From Roseovarius lutimaris (GTDB taxonomy: Bacteria > Pseudomonadota > Alphaproteobacteria > Rhodobacterales > Rhodobacteraceae), in the NCBI RefSeq assembly GCF_900115165.1, contig NZ_FOVP01000015.1, positions 1 through 64,000 on the forward strand: a stretch of DNA of 64,000 nucleotides, in the 5' to 3' direction. The first letter of the stretch is position 1; each line of letters starts with the position of its first letter. A program made the translations under genes and the position numbers. Under the pieces are notes generated by a model that saw only the letters and a list, made by a program, of their open reading frames with translations, had not been told where the DNA came from and made no database searches. Positions 49,484-58,956 of this stretch are shown here, piece after piece.

Positions 49484-50592
49484 GGCACTAGCTCCATGCG
49501 CTCACAGCCGCTCTGCATGGTCTGCGGCCCTGTCGTGCGCCCGGCATTCTGGATCGCCAGGGTGACCTCGGTCAGATGGAGCGCCATCTCATTGGACAAG
49601 CGACAGACGCGCCCGTCGGTCAGAGCGGCGAGCATTTCAACCGGGCCAAGCGCGAAATTCATCGAGGCCGCCCCCCATCGCCCCGGCTTGGGGTGGCTCG
49701 TCCCGCGCGCGCGGATGCGGCGGCCAAACGGATGCTCCAAAAGGCGGCGTCGGATCGTCAGGCGGCGAAAGAACCGCACCGGCGCGGCGTTGTCCCAGGC
49801 ACGCGCCACCTGCAACACCCCCTTGTCACCAATCACCCGGATGCGGTGATCATGCGGCGCCGCAATCGAACAGGTCAGCCGCGCCACCGGGCCATCCGCG
49901 AAAAACAGCGTCGCCACCGAGAAATCCGGCGTCGTGCCCGCGCCCGGCTTGTCGGGGATTACACTGGCCGAGGCCGCAACCACGGTTTCGACCCTTCCGA
50001 ACATCGCGATCAGCCAGCTGAGATAATAGCCCGCATGTTCCAGCGTGCAGCCGACCTGAAACTCATCGGCATAAGGCCAGGGCACGCCGCTTTCGCTTTG
50101 CCATTTGCGATAGGGCGCCTGCGGGATAAACCCATCGTCAAGCTCGGCATAGACAAGCCGGGGCGTCCCCGCCACATCGCGGCGCACCGCCGCGGCCAGA
50201 ACCTGCGCCGCCTCGCCAAGCACCGAACAGGGCGCCGAGGCAAGCATGAGCCCGCGCGCCTGTGCCAGATCGAAAAGCGCGCGCGCCTGCGTCAGTTTCA
50301 TCGCCAGCGGCTTTTCGCAATAGACATGATGCCCGGCCTCAAGACAGGCGCGATTGACCTCGTAATGCGCCTCGGGGTTGGTCAGGTTCAGGATCACATC
50401 CTCCGGGCCAAGCGCCGCAAAAACCGCACCCAGGTCGGCGGCAGGCGTCACGCCCCAATGCGCACAGAACGCCGCAAGCCGCTCCGGATCACGGTCATGA
50501 GCGGCGCAAACCGTCACCTCGGGGTGACCGGCCAGCGACCGCATGTAAAGATCGGCCACGAAACCGCAGCCTATGATCGCGATGCGGCTCAT
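49474..50592 (-). CDS. Gfo/Idh/MocA-family oxidoreductase
   Basis: A 372-residue NAD(P)-dependent sugar dehydrogenase: IAIIGCGFVADLYMRSL at the N-terminus and HVYCEKPLAMKLTQAR with the conserved EKP. It is the first gene of the minus-strand unit that continues through the epimerase and two glycosyltransferases. A symmetric element at 50668-50694 lies upstream. The sugar substrate is unknown. Confidence 0.88.
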   Translation of the reverse strand: MSRIAIIGCGFVADLYMRSLAGHPEVTVCAAHDRDPERLAAFCAHWGVTPAADLGAVFAALGPEDVILNLTNPEAHYEVNRACLEAGHHVYCEKPLAMKLTQARALFDLAQARGLMLASAPCSVLGEAAQVLAAAVRRDVAGTPRLVYAELDDGFIPQAPYRKWQSESGVPWPYADEFQVGCTLEHAGYYLSWLIAMFGRVETVVAASASVIPDKPGAGTTPDFSVATLFFADGPVARLTCSIAAPHDHRIRVIGDKGVLQVARAWDNAAPVRFFRRLTIRRRLLEHPFGRRIRARGTSHPKPGRWGAASMNFALGPVEMLAALTDGRVCRLSNEMALHLTEVTLAIQNAGRTTGPQTMQSGCERMELVPWA

Positions 50593-50667
50593 GCCGCCTG
50601 CCCTTTTTTGGCACCTTTTACCAGAATCATTGCCCGTTACCCTGCATCATTCCCCCGCTAAGCACAT

Positions 50668-50694
50668 GAAAATGGCGATAATTCGACCATTTTC
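50668..50694. promoter_or_regulatory. Dyad element in the divergent region
   Basis: An inverted repeat with 8-base arms, GAAAATGG (50668-50675) and CCATTTTC (50687-50694), and an 11-base spacer. It lies between the divergent Gfo/Idh/MocA gene and the GT26 gene and could be a regulator-binding site. The transcription factor is unknown. Confidence 0.35.
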
Positions 50695-50844
50695 CCGAAT
50701 TCCGGGGCATTTACCACCCCGTGATGCCGACCGGCCACGCCGAAGCGGCAAAATCGCAAAATGACCCCGGTTTCGCCCTCTGGTCAGCCATGTTTCAAGG
50801 CTGGTATAGCTGATTTTCAAACGTCGCGTATCGGGGCCATCATC

Positions 50845-51600
50845 GTGGAATTTAAAATCAAAGAACAGTGTATCCGGATTGCCCCACGGGACCGCGAGGC
50901 GCTTGAGCGGGACGTCGCGGCGCACCTGCACGACGGGCGCGGCTTTGCCCTTGCGACGCTCAATCTCGATCATCTGGTCAAATTGCCGCGCGATCCGGCG
51001 TTTCTTGCGGCCTATGCCCGGCACGACATGATCGTCGCCGATGGCAATCCGATTGTCTGGCTCTCAAGGCTGGCCGGGCGGCCCGTTGGCCTGGTTCCCG
51101 GCTCTGACATGGTGATACCGCTGGTGCGGATCGCGGCGGATTGCGGCGCGCCTCTGGCCTTGCTCGGCAGCACCGAAACGGTGCTGTCAGAGGCGGCCAA
51201 GGGATTGCGCGCACAGGTGCCGGGGATCAATATCGCGGCGCAGATTGCGCCGCCGATGGGGATTGATCCAACCGGCCCCGAGGCCGACGCGATGATTGCC
51301 CGATTGGAACACTCCGGCGCGCGTCTCTGCCTTGTGGCGCTTGGTGCGCCGAAACAGGAAATCTTTGCCGCCCGCGCCTATGCGCGCTTGCCGCATGTGG
51401 GCTTTGCCGCCTTTGGCGCAGGGCTTGATTTCATCGCCGGTGAACAGGTGCGGGCGCCCGCATGGGTGCGGGCGATGGCGCTCGAATGGCTATGGCGGAT
51501 GCTGGGCCAGCCGCGCCGGATGGTGCCGCGCTATGCCCGCTGCGCGGCGATCCTTCCGGGGCATGTGCTGCGCGCATTGCGCCTGCGCGGTTCAGCCTGA
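50845..51600 (+). CDS. WecG/TagA/CpsF-type (GT26) glycosyltransferase
   Basis: A 251-residue enzyme from GTG 50845 (an ATG at 50761 adds 28 residues). It has FALATLNLDHLVKL, GLVPGSDMV, LVALGAPKQE and FAAFGAGLDFIAGEQVRAPAWVRAMALEWLWRML, the signatures of the family that transfers N-acetyl-hexosamine-type sugars to lipid-linked acceptors. The GTG start is chosen because family members begin with a similar EFKI sequence. Its 3' end overlaps the convergent SDR gene by nine bases. Confidence 0.86.
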   Translation: MEFKIKEQCIRIAPRDREALERDVAAHLHDGRGFALATLNLDHLVKLPRDPAFLAAYARHDMIVADGNPIVWLSRLAGRPVGLVPGSDMVIPLVRIAADCGAPLALLGSTETVLSEAAKGLRAQVPGINIAAQIAPPMGIDPTGPEADAMIARLEHSGARLCLVALGAPKQEIFAARAYARLPHVGFAAFGAGLDFIAGEQVRAPAWVRAMALEWLWRMLGQPRRMVPRYARCAAILPGHVLRALRLRGSA

Positions 51601-52359
51601 GATCATCTGCGGGCGACGCCGCCGCAGCAACAGCGCGTCCTTGACCCGCCCCTTGATTCCGCGCGGTGGCAGGATTTCTCGATTTTGTTCAAACACGGTT
51701 CCGGTCAGGACCGGATCATGCCAGAGCGCCAGCGTCGCCCCCCATTTCGCCGATTGCGCCGGGTCAAGCCCATGCGCCACGCCCATCCTTGTCGCCAGCA
51801 TGCCGGGCATCCAGTCGTTGATCACAATATCCGGGAAGCGGTCGGCTAGATCGGCAATCATTGCGCGGGTCAGAATGCGCGCCGCGCCCTTTGACACCGC
51901 ATAACCGGACGAGGCCGGCAGCGGCGCGATATCGGCGAAGGTCGAGACATTCATGATCCGGCCAAACCCGGCCTCGACCATCCCTTCAAGAGCGGCATGG
52001 CTGCAATTGACCATGCCGCCAAGATTGATCGCGACCGTGTCCATAAAGCTGTCCGGCGTCTCGTCGAGAAAATCGCGCCGTGGATAGACGGCGGCGTTGT
52101 TGATCAGCAAGGTGATCGGCACCTCGTCGGCGATCTGGCTCAGGCCTTCGCGCACCGCGCCCGCATCGGCGACATCGACCTGAAGCATCTCGACGCTGTC
52201 GCGGGGCGCAAGGGCGGCAGTTTCCTCGATCCCGTCGCGCCTGCGCCCAAGCGCCACCACCCGCATGCCGCGCGCCGCAAGCTCAAGCACAAGCGCGCGG
52301 CCAAGCCCGCCGCCCGCGCCGGTCACCACGGCAATCCCGGATTTGATCCTGTCGTTCAT
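51592..52359 (-). CDS. Short-chain dehydrogenase/reductase
   Basis: A 255-residue classical SDR: VTGAGGGLGRALVLEL, NNAA, and the Tyr-x3-Lys motif YAVSK, with Ser in the MNVSTFADIAPLPASSG segment before it. It overlaps the GMC oxidoreductase stop by four bases and so is co-translated with that flavoenzyme and the acyltransferase. The substrate is unknown. Confidence 0.88.
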   Translation of the reverse strand: MNDRIKSGIAVVTGAGGGLGRALVLELAARGMRVVALGRRRDGIEETAALAPRDSVEMLQVDVADAGAVREGLSQIADEVPITLLINNAAVYPRRDFLDETPDSFMDTVAINLGGMVNCSHAALEGMVEAGFGRIMNVSTFADIAPLPASSGYAVSKGAARILTRAMIADLADRFPDIVINDWMPGMLATRMGVAHGLDPAQSAKWGATLALWHDPVLTGTVFEQNREILPPRGIKGRVKDALLLRRRRPQMISG

Positions 52360-53939
52360 TCTGTTGCGTCCTTCGGGAGGCTGGTGCCAATCGCCTCGGC
52401 AACCCGCAGGGCATTGGCGGCAATGGTCAGGCTTGGGTTCACCCCCATCGACGAGGGCATGAAAGAGGCATCCGACACATAAAGATTATCCAGCCCATGC
52501 GCCCGGCAATCGGCGTTCAGAACGCTGGTTTTCGGGTCGTTGCCAAAGCGCAGCGTGCCACAGGGATGGCCGAAATTCAACTCGGGCTGATGGGTCAGAA
52601 ACAACCGTCGATGCCCGCGCAACGCCTTCGATATGGCGCGGCGAAAGGCGCGGCGGCGGGTCAGCAATTCACCGTGCAGATGATAGGTGAAATCAAGCGC
52701 CTCTGGTGCGTCTTCATCCCACGTCACGCGGTTTTCGGGGTATCCCAGATCCTCCATCAGGCCGACAAACACCTTGGCCTGTCCCATAAGGCGCGCGGCG
52801 ATCAAAGCCGGAATGCGGGTCAGTTGGCGCAGGGGCCGGATATGGCGCAGCGCCGAGCGGTCGAACATCCCGTTAAGGAAATGCACGATCTCGCCGTATC
52901 CCGCATCAATCCCCATGGCCTGCACCGTGCCGAACCGCTGACCGTCGCGATGGTAAAGGTCGCGCAGCGATATCGCCTTGCCGGGGCCGGGTGCGTGCGC
53001 TGCGCGCGGCGGCCAGAGGGCGAAGACCTCATTAAGGTGAAACATCAGGTTGCGCCCGACAAGCCCGCTTTCGTTGGCGCAGCCCCCGGGCCAGTGCGCG
53101 GCGTGTGACGCCAGCAAAAGGCGCGGCGACCCGAACGCCCCCGCCGCCAGAACAAAGCGGCGCGCGCGCAGATCAAACGCCGCGCCCCTCCGCGTCACCT
53201 CGATATGGCTGATCCGGCCCGGCGCGCCGCAAAGCCGCTTGACCGTGCAGTTATCAAGCAGCCTTGCACGCCCCGTCGCAAGCGCCGGTTCCACCCCGGC
53301 AGAACGGCCATCCATCTTGCAGGGGCGCGGGCATTTTACGCCAAGGCAATCATGACAACCCTCAAGATAACGGATCGCGGAATGCAGGCGATAGGGGTGC
53401 AACCCCGCCCGCGTCAGGCTTGTCATCAGGGCACTGTCGCCCGCGCTTAGCGGCGGCGGCTTGGCCAGATCGGCGGGCGGTTCCGGCGACAGGGGGTCGG
53501 CCTCACCGCAGACATGCAAAAGCGCCTCGGCACGCGCATACCAGGGGCGCATCGCATCAAACCCTACGGGCCAGCCGCCGGTGGGGTGCGGGCGATCCTC
53601 GGTGGCCTCAAGATCATGGCGTTCAGGGCGCTCAAGCGTAGCGGCATAAAACACCGACGAACCGCCGACGCCTGCCCCGAGGGGGCCAAAAAATTCCGAT
53701 GCGCGCCCGTTGATCGTGGCGCGCATCGGCCCCGGCCAATAGCCGCGCAGCTGTCGCGCAACGGGATCGGCCATATCAGGATTGAGGCCCTGACGCTCGG
53801 CGCGGTGCCCGTTGGGGCCTTTCTCGACAAACAGCACCGAGAGCCCCATTTCGGCCAACCGACGCCCGACTATCCCGCCGCCCATACCCGCACCGATCAC
53901 GATCACATCCCAAAGGGTATCTTGAATATCGCCGGTCAT
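52356..53939 (-). CDS. GMC-family FAD-dependent oxidoreductase
   Basis: A 527-residue glucose-methanol-choline-type flavoprotein. It has an N-terminal FAD fold (DVIVIGAGMGGGIVGRRLAEMGLSVLFVEKG) and the C-terminal GMC signature region (FGHPCGTLRFG; LYVSDASFMPSSMGVNPSLTIAANALRVAEAI). It oxidises an alcohol; here probably a sugar or lipid hydroxyl, by context. It overlaps the acyltransferase stop and the SDR start by four bases each. Confidence 0.9.
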   Translation of the reverse strand: MTGDIQDTLWDVIVIGAGMGGGIVGRRLAEMGLSVLFVEKGPNGHRAERQGLNPDMADPVARQLRGYWPGPMRATINGRASEFFGPLGAGVGGSSVFYAATLERPERHDLEATEDRPHPTGGWPVGFDAMRPWYARAEALLHVCGEADPLSPEPPADLAKPPPLSAGDSALMTSLTRAGLHPYRLHSAIRYLEGCHDCLGVKCPRPCKMDGRSAGVEPALATGRARLLDNCTVKRLCGAPGRISHIEVTRRGAAFDLRARRFVLAAGAFGSPRLLLASHAAHWPGGCANESGLVGRNLMFHLNEVFALWPPRAAHAPGPGKAISLRDLYHRDGQRFGTVQAMGIDAGYGEIVHFLNGMFDRSALRHIRPLRQLTRIPALIAARLMGQAKVFVGLMEDLGYPENRVTWDEDAPEALDFTYHLHGELLTRRRAFRRAISKALRGHRRLFLTHQPELNFGHPCGTLRFGNDPKTSVLNADCRAHGLDNLYVSDASFMPSSMGVNPSLTIAANALRVAEAIGTSLPKDATE

Positions 53940-55960
53940 TGCGCGGCCTCGGGCGCGGCAAAAACCGGCACGAAGAGATCGCTGAGCGCGATAGCGGCGC
54001 GGTTGGTGAGGTGGTTATTGTCAAAATACCACGCCTCGCCGCCCTGCATCACCGAACAGGCATTTACGTCACACAGGCGCGGCCAGCCGTCGATCCAGGT
54101 AATCCGCCCGGCGCTGGCAAGCGCGGCAAGCGGCGCCTCGGCGGGCGCGGCGCGCGCAAGGGCCTCGGCCAGGGGCACCTTGAAAACGGTGTCATCGCCG
54201 CGCGCCATCCGGCCATGGGCCAGGGCGCGGGCGATCCGGCGCGAGTCGTAATCCGGCACCTCGGGCATCTGGCGCAGCACGAATATGCGCCCGAATTGCG
54301 GGGCAAGCTCGGCCAGCGTGCGGGTCAGCGCGGCGTTGAACAGCGTGTGTTGCGGCCCGACCGGCAGATTGCTGTCAGGCGCGGGCGCAAGAGCGATGCG
54401 GTTATGGGCATCAAGCCCGCTGCCCTGCCCCTCGGTATAATAGCTCCAGCGGCCAACAAGCAGCAGGGTTTTCAGGCTGTCGATCTGCGACAGGCCCTTG
54501 CGGATCGTGGCATTGGCGCGGGTGCAATCGGCATCCTGTGCAGGGGTGGCCGCACTCTCGGTCTTGGTGACACCAAAGAGTGGCGGACAGCCGGCATGCC
54601 AGATCACCAGAGCGGGGCGACCCGCGACAAAGGCGGCACGCTCGACCCCCTCTTTCATTGCCCGCAGATGGCTATCGCCCCAGATCAGAACCTCGGGCGG
54701 GCCATCGGGGCCAACCGGGCAGGTCTCGACCCCGACCAGCGGGCCGGCCTCGGCCACCACGCAGTGCGACCAATCCTGATTGAAATCACCAGAGGCCTCG
54801 ATATGGGTGCGCACAAAGGGCGCAAAACGACCCGCCATGCCATCACCTTTCCAGATCAGCGCGCCAAGCGCCAGCAATACCCCCGAGGCAAGAACCGTAC
54901 CGCCCACCAAGGGCAGGGTCGCGGGGCCGCGCATGCGCCGCACGGGCCGCTCGACATAGCGCCAGGACAGCACCGAAATCCCGAAGGCGAGCGCCAGCCA
55001 GAGCGCCGCTTCCAAGCCACCCGAATAGCCCCCGCGCCAATATTGCGAGAGTGTCAGAACCGGCCAGTGCCAGAGATAAAGCGAATAGGAAATCACCCCG
55101 ATGAACACCGGGGCGGGATGCGACAGCGCGCGATTGACCGGGTTCGCGTCACGCCCGTTGGCAAGGATAAGAACCGTGCCGATCACCGGCACAAGCGCCT
55201 GAAGCCCCGGAAAACCCGGCCCCGGCGTGATCAACACGATGCCCGCCAGAACAAGCCCGAGACCGGCCCATGACAGCACCGGATGCACCACCCATCGCAG
55301 GCCCCTTTGCTGACCGGCGATGGCCAAAAGCACCCCGGCCAAAAGCTCCCATGCGCGGAACGGAAACAGATAAAAGGCCGCCGTCGGCGAGGTTGCGGTC
55401 AAGCGCACGCAGGCCAGCAGCGACAGGATCGCCGCGCCCGCCAAGAGGGTCGGCAAGGCCCGCCGCCAACGGATCAAAAGCAAAAGCGCAAAGGGCAGGA
55501 CGATATAAAACTGCTCTTCCACCGCCAGCGACCATGTGTGCAACAGCACCTTATCCTCGGCGCCGATGTCGAAATACCCCGCCTCGCGGTAAAAATTCAC
55601 GTTCGACAGGTAAACCGTGGCCGCAATCAGGGCCTTGCCGAAGGCGCGGAATTCGAACGGCAAAAGCACGAACCATGCCACCAGAAACGACGCCGCCGCC
55701 ATGGCGAAATAGGCCGGCGCCAGCCGCCTGATCCGACGCAGATAGAACGCGCCAAGGCGGATGCGCCCGGTCGCGATCAACTCGGACCAGAGGATACCAC
55801 CGATCAGGAACCCCGAAAGCACGAAGAAGATATCGACACCGACAAACCCGCCCGACAGCGCCGGCAGGCCAAAGTGATAGAGCACCACCGCCAAAACGGC
55901 GATGGCGCGCAGCCCGTCGATCTCGGGGCGATAGCCGATCGCGCCAGCCTGCCCGCTCAT
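53936..55960 (-). CDS. Acyltransferase-3 (OafA/YrhL) with C-terminal SGNH domain
   Basis: A 674-residue membrane protein. About ten helices make the acyltransferase domain (YRPEIDGLRAIAVLAVVLYHF, GGFVGVDIFFVLSGFLI). The periplasmic SGNH hydrolase-like domain has IWGDSHLRAM (catalytic Ser) and a late Asp-x2-His (DNNHLTN). It O-acylates, usually O-acetylates, extracellular polysaccharide. The start ATG 55960 overlaps the GT4 stop by ATGA. Confidence 0.92.
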   Translation of the reverse strand: MSGQAGAIGYRPEIDGLRAIAVLAVVLYHFGLPALSGGFVGVDIFFVLSGFLIGGILWSELIATGRIRLGAFYLRRIRRLAPAYFAMAAASFLVAWFVLLPFEFRAFGKALIAATVYLSNVNFYREAGYFDIGAEDKVLLHTWSLAVEEQFYIVLPFALLLLIRWRRALPTLLAGAAILSLLACVRLTATSPTAAFYLFPFRAWELLAGVLLAIAGQQRGLRWVVHPVLSWAGLGLVLAGIVLITPGPGFPGLQALVPVIGTVLILANGRDANPVNRALSHPAPVFIGVISYSLYLWHWPVLTLSQYWRGGYSGGLEAALWLALAFGISVLSWRYVERPVRRMRGPATLPLVGGTVLASGVLLALGALIWKGDGMAGRFAPFVRTHIEASGDFNQDWSHCVVAEAGPLVGVETCPVGPDGPPEVLIWGDSHLRAMKEGVERAAFVAGRPALVIWHAGCPPLFGVTKTESAATPAQDADCTRANATIRKGLSQIDSLKTLLLVGRWSYYTEGQGSGLDAHNRIALAPAPDSNLPVGPQHTLFNAALTRTLAELAPQFGRIFVLRQMPEVPDYDSRRIARALAHGRMARGDDTVFKVPLAEALARAAPAEAPLAALASAGRITWIDGWPRLCDVNACSVMQGGEAWYFDNNHLTNRAAIALSDLFVPVFAAPEAAQ

Positions 55961-57300
55961 GTCGGGACCTCGCCTTGCGCCCATGGCGCGCAACTGGCGG
56001 GCGTGGGGCGTTCAAAAAATACCGGCAACGGCGCACCCGAAAGCACCGCCTGATAAACGTCAAGCACCTGTTCGGCCTTGCGATCCCAGGTGAAATTCTG
56101 CGCCACCCAGGCGCGCGCCGTCTGGCCGGTTTCGGCCAGGGCTGTGCGATCCTCTGCGAGAAACGCCAAGGCGGTGCGAAACCCGGAAATAATGCGCTCG
56201 CGCGGCCCGATGGGCACTTTGTAGCCACGCCCGGCCTGCACCAACTCGCCGGGGCCGGCGTAATCGACAATCAAGGGCGGCACGCCAAGCGCCATCGCCT
56301 CAAGCACCACGCCGCCACCGAATTCGCGGATCGAGGGAAAGGCGAAGAGGTGACAGGCGGCCAGAACATTCTGCACGTCCTTGTGCGGCAGCCAGCCGTG
56401 AAAGGTGATCGCCTCACTGACGCCAAGCGCCTCGGCCTGTGCGCGCAGATCGCCCATCATCGGCCCGTCGCCCACCAGATCAAGCCGGAGCGTGCCCGCC
56501 CGCAGCAGTGGCGCGGCCGCCTCGATCAGCATGTCAGGGCCTTTATAAGGCACAAGCCGACCCACGAACCCGGCGCGCAGTGGCCCGGTCCCGGGCGCGG
56601 GGGCGTGCGAAAACCGCGCCGGATCAATCGCGTTTTCCGGCAGGTAGACACATTTGCCGCGCATCGCCTCGGGCATTTCCCCGAGGGTATGGCGCGACCC
56701 GACAAGGATGGCGCTCGCGTGGGTCAGAGTTGCGCGCCGCCCCGGCAGGGCCTTATAGGCGCTGCGCAGATAGCTGAGCCATTCGCGTTCGCGCCGCCGC
56801 TCGCGATCAAAGCCCTCGGGCCAGGGCACGCCACCATTGAGCGGCCCCAGCACAAAGGGCACGCCTGCGCGCGCGCATTTGGCGGCAATCGGGCTTGACA
56901 GGGTCGGGCTTAGCGGGGTGATGCGATGCACGATGTCATACTGTCCGGCGGTAATATCCGCGCCAAACGCCTTCCAGACGAGATGTTCAAACCACGGATA
57001 GGACAGCGCGTTGATCAATTGCAACGTGGTCCAGCCCTTGCCTTCGCCCATCCGAAGCTTTTGCCCAAGCGCCCAGAGCGGGCGGGCCAGAGCCTCGGAC
57101 TCAATCGCGGTAAAATCCACCCCCTCGCGCAGGCCCGCGCGCAGAAAGGCGTCGCGGTTGCGCACCTGCGTGACGATATGCACATCCGCCACCTCGCGTA
57201 GCGCGTTTGCCAGCGACCAGCCGACAAGCGGCACGCTGACCCATTCGGGATTGGCGGCCTCGGCAATCGCCAGAACGCGCAGTCTTTGCCCTGTCATCAT
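55957..57300 (-). CDS. GT4-family glycosyltransferase
   Basis: A 447-residue GT-B enzyme with IVHRITPLSPTLSSPIAAKCARAGVPFVLGPLNGGVP, GFVGRLVPYKGPDMLIEAAAPLL and FPSIREFGGGVVLEAMALGVPPLIVDYAGPGELV. Two ATG codons at 57300 and 57297 are possible starts after GAGGGA. It is the second gene of the minus unit polymerase-GT4-acyltransferase-GMC-SDR, 7 bases after the polymerase gene. Specificity is unknown. Confidence 0.9.
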   Translation of the reverse strand: MMTGQRLRVLAIAEAANPEWVSVPLVGWSLANALREVADVHIVTQVRNRDAFLRAGLREGVDFTAIESEALARPLWALGQKLRMGEGKGWTTLQLINALSYPWFEHLVWKAFGADITAGQYDIVHRITPLSPTLSSPIAAKCARAGVPFVLGPLNGGVPWPEGFDRERRREREWLSYLRSAYKALPGRRATLTHASAILVGSRHTLGEMPEAMRGKCVYLPENAIDPARFSHAPAPGTGPLRAGFVGRLVPYKGPDMLIEAAAPLLRAGTLRLDLVGDGPMMGDLRAQAEALGVSEAITFHGWLPHKDVQNVLAACHLFAFPSIREFGGGVVLEAMALGVPPLIVDYAGPGELVQAGRGYKVPIGPRERIISGFRTALAFLAEDRTALAETGQTARAWVAQNFTWDRKAEQVLDVYQAVLSGAPLPVFFERPTPASCAPWAQGEVPT

Positions 57301-57307
57301 GCGTCCC

Positions 57308-58702
57308 TCACATCACCGGGCGCCAGCCGAGCGGGCCATGGCGTTTGCGCGACGGGCTTTGATCGCGCATCTTTTCGGCAAGCCCCAGAAGCGTGCCGGC
57401 AAACAACCAGGTGAGCGGCGTGAGGGTCGCATTCGGCAGCATATCAATCAGGTTCACCGCCAGCAAAAGCGCCACCGGCCCCAAAAGCGGCGAGAGGTCA
57501 TCCCGCGCAAGGCGGCGGCTATTGATCCAGAGCATCAGGATTGGCAGGGCGATCAATCCGAATTCGGCCATGTAACCAACCCAGCCATAGATGCCGATCA
57601 GGATGATCCAGCGCCCGTCAGTCACGGTTTCAATAATCCCGGTAAAGGGGTTCAGGATATGATTGCGCCCCCAGCTTCCCCAGCCGAAAAGCGGCTTGAG
57701 ATAGGCGCGCTCCATCAGGATATCTTCGTTATCAAGCCGAAAGCGCAGCGAATTGGCGCGCTCGGGGCTGGCGCGCCCCGCCTGCTCCAGAATCCAGTCA
57801 ACCGGGACAAGCCCGGCACCCTTGAGCACCGGATAACTTATCGCGACAAGCGCCATCAGTGCCGCGATGCGAAGCTGCATTCGCACCGGCAGCAAAAGCG
57901 CCAGCGGCGCGAGGTAGATGCCATAGATTAGCGAGCCAAGCGATTTGCACAGCACCAGCACCAGGCCCAGGTAAAGCGCCGCCCCGATCAGGATGATCCG
58001 ACGGCGACCATCGGCCTCGCGCGCGAGGGCAATCGCACAGGTGATCGCCATGACGGTAAAGAACGCCACCCAAAGCCCGTGATACATGAACACGATCGGG
58101 CGAAAGCCGCCATCGCGGATCATCTGTTCGAAATTGTGCTGGAAATAGCCGTAAATCCAGATGTTAAGCTGTGGTGACAGGCGCACCTCAAGCAGCATCG
58201 GTAACGAATAGATCATTCCGCCCACAAACAGCGCGCCGACCAGTTCGCGCAAGCCCTGCGGCGAGGCCAGAATCTGACGCGCCATCAGGAACGGCAGGAT
58301 CAGGATGAACTGCAACAGGACGAGCGCGACCATATCCTTGAGGCCCAAGGCCGGCAGGCCGATGCTGCCGTAAAACACCGGTTCCATATTGCCCAGAACG
58401 GTGGCGACGGGGCTGAAAATGAACAGCAGAACAAGCACCCGTGCCACCCGTCCGCGCGGCAAGAGCGGCGCCTGTCGGCCATAGTGGTAAAGGCAGATCG
58501 CAAAGGTGACAACGCTTGGCAGCGATTCCTTGGTCAGCGGCGGCATCAGCGGAAAGTCAAACGCGGCGGGTGGCGGCGGCAGGAACATATAGGCCCCCAA
58601 AAGCGACCAGATCAGCGCACGCTCAATCGGCCAGCGACGAAACATCACCAGCGTTACAAGCGGCCAGACCGCCAGCATGAGATAGGCCAAACCATTCGGC
58701 AT
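57308..58702 (-). CDS. O-antigen ligase/Wzy-like polysaccharide polymerase
   Basis: A 464-residue membrane protein with roughly ten to twelve helices and a large periplasmic loop around residues 300-350. It fits the O-antigen ligase/polymerase (Wzy_C) family in length and topology. In this locus it is the best candidate for the polymerase that joins the lipid-linked repeats. Polymerase and ligase cannot be told apart from sequence alone. It is the first gene of its minus-strand operon. Confidence 0.82.
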   Translation of the reverse strand: MPNGLAYLMLAVWPLVTLVMFRRWPIERALIWSLLGAYMFLPPPPAAFDFPLMPPLTKESLPSVVTFAICLYHYGRQAPLLPRGRVARVLVLLFIFSPVATVLGNMEPVFYGSIGLPALGLKDMVALVLLQFILILPFLMARQILASPQGLRELVGALFVGGMIYSLPMLLEVRLSPQLNIWIYGYFQHNFEQMIRDGGFRPIVFMYHGLWVAFFTVMAITCAIALAREADGRRRIILIGAALYLGLVLVLCKSLGSLIYGIYLAPLALLLPVRMQLRIAALMALVAISYPVLKGAGLVPVDWILEQAGRASPERANSLRFRLDNEDILMERAYLKPLFGWGSWGRNHILNPFTGIIETVTDGRWIILIGIYGWVGYMAEFGLIALPILMLWINSRRLARDDLSPLLGPVALLLAVNLIDMLPNATLTPLTWLFAGTLLGLAEKMRDQSPSRKRHGPLGWRPVM

Positions 58703-58956
58703 AATGCGCCGGGCACCTCGTTTTGTTTACAACCACGTCATCTGTCGTTGATCAAAGCGCGGGCAAATTCGTTTGCCTGACCCGCGCCCTTATTCCTGCT
58801 CAGCCCCAACGCGGGGTTGATTTCAGGTTCACTCTATGCTCCAAAAGGGTCAGATATCAACAAATTCAACGTGCTAGCGTCTTATTTCGCGCGCGGCATG
58901 CATCAATGCCCGCGTATCGGGCCAATTGTTTTGACAAGGGCAAGGATCGCCACAGC
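58703..58956. promoter_or_regulatory. Divergent region between polymerase and GT4 genes
   Basis: These 254 bases separate two divergent genes and should hold their promoters. No clear sigma-70 boxes or operator could be assigned. An open frame continues upstream of the GT4 start but shows no family features. Confidence 0.35.
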
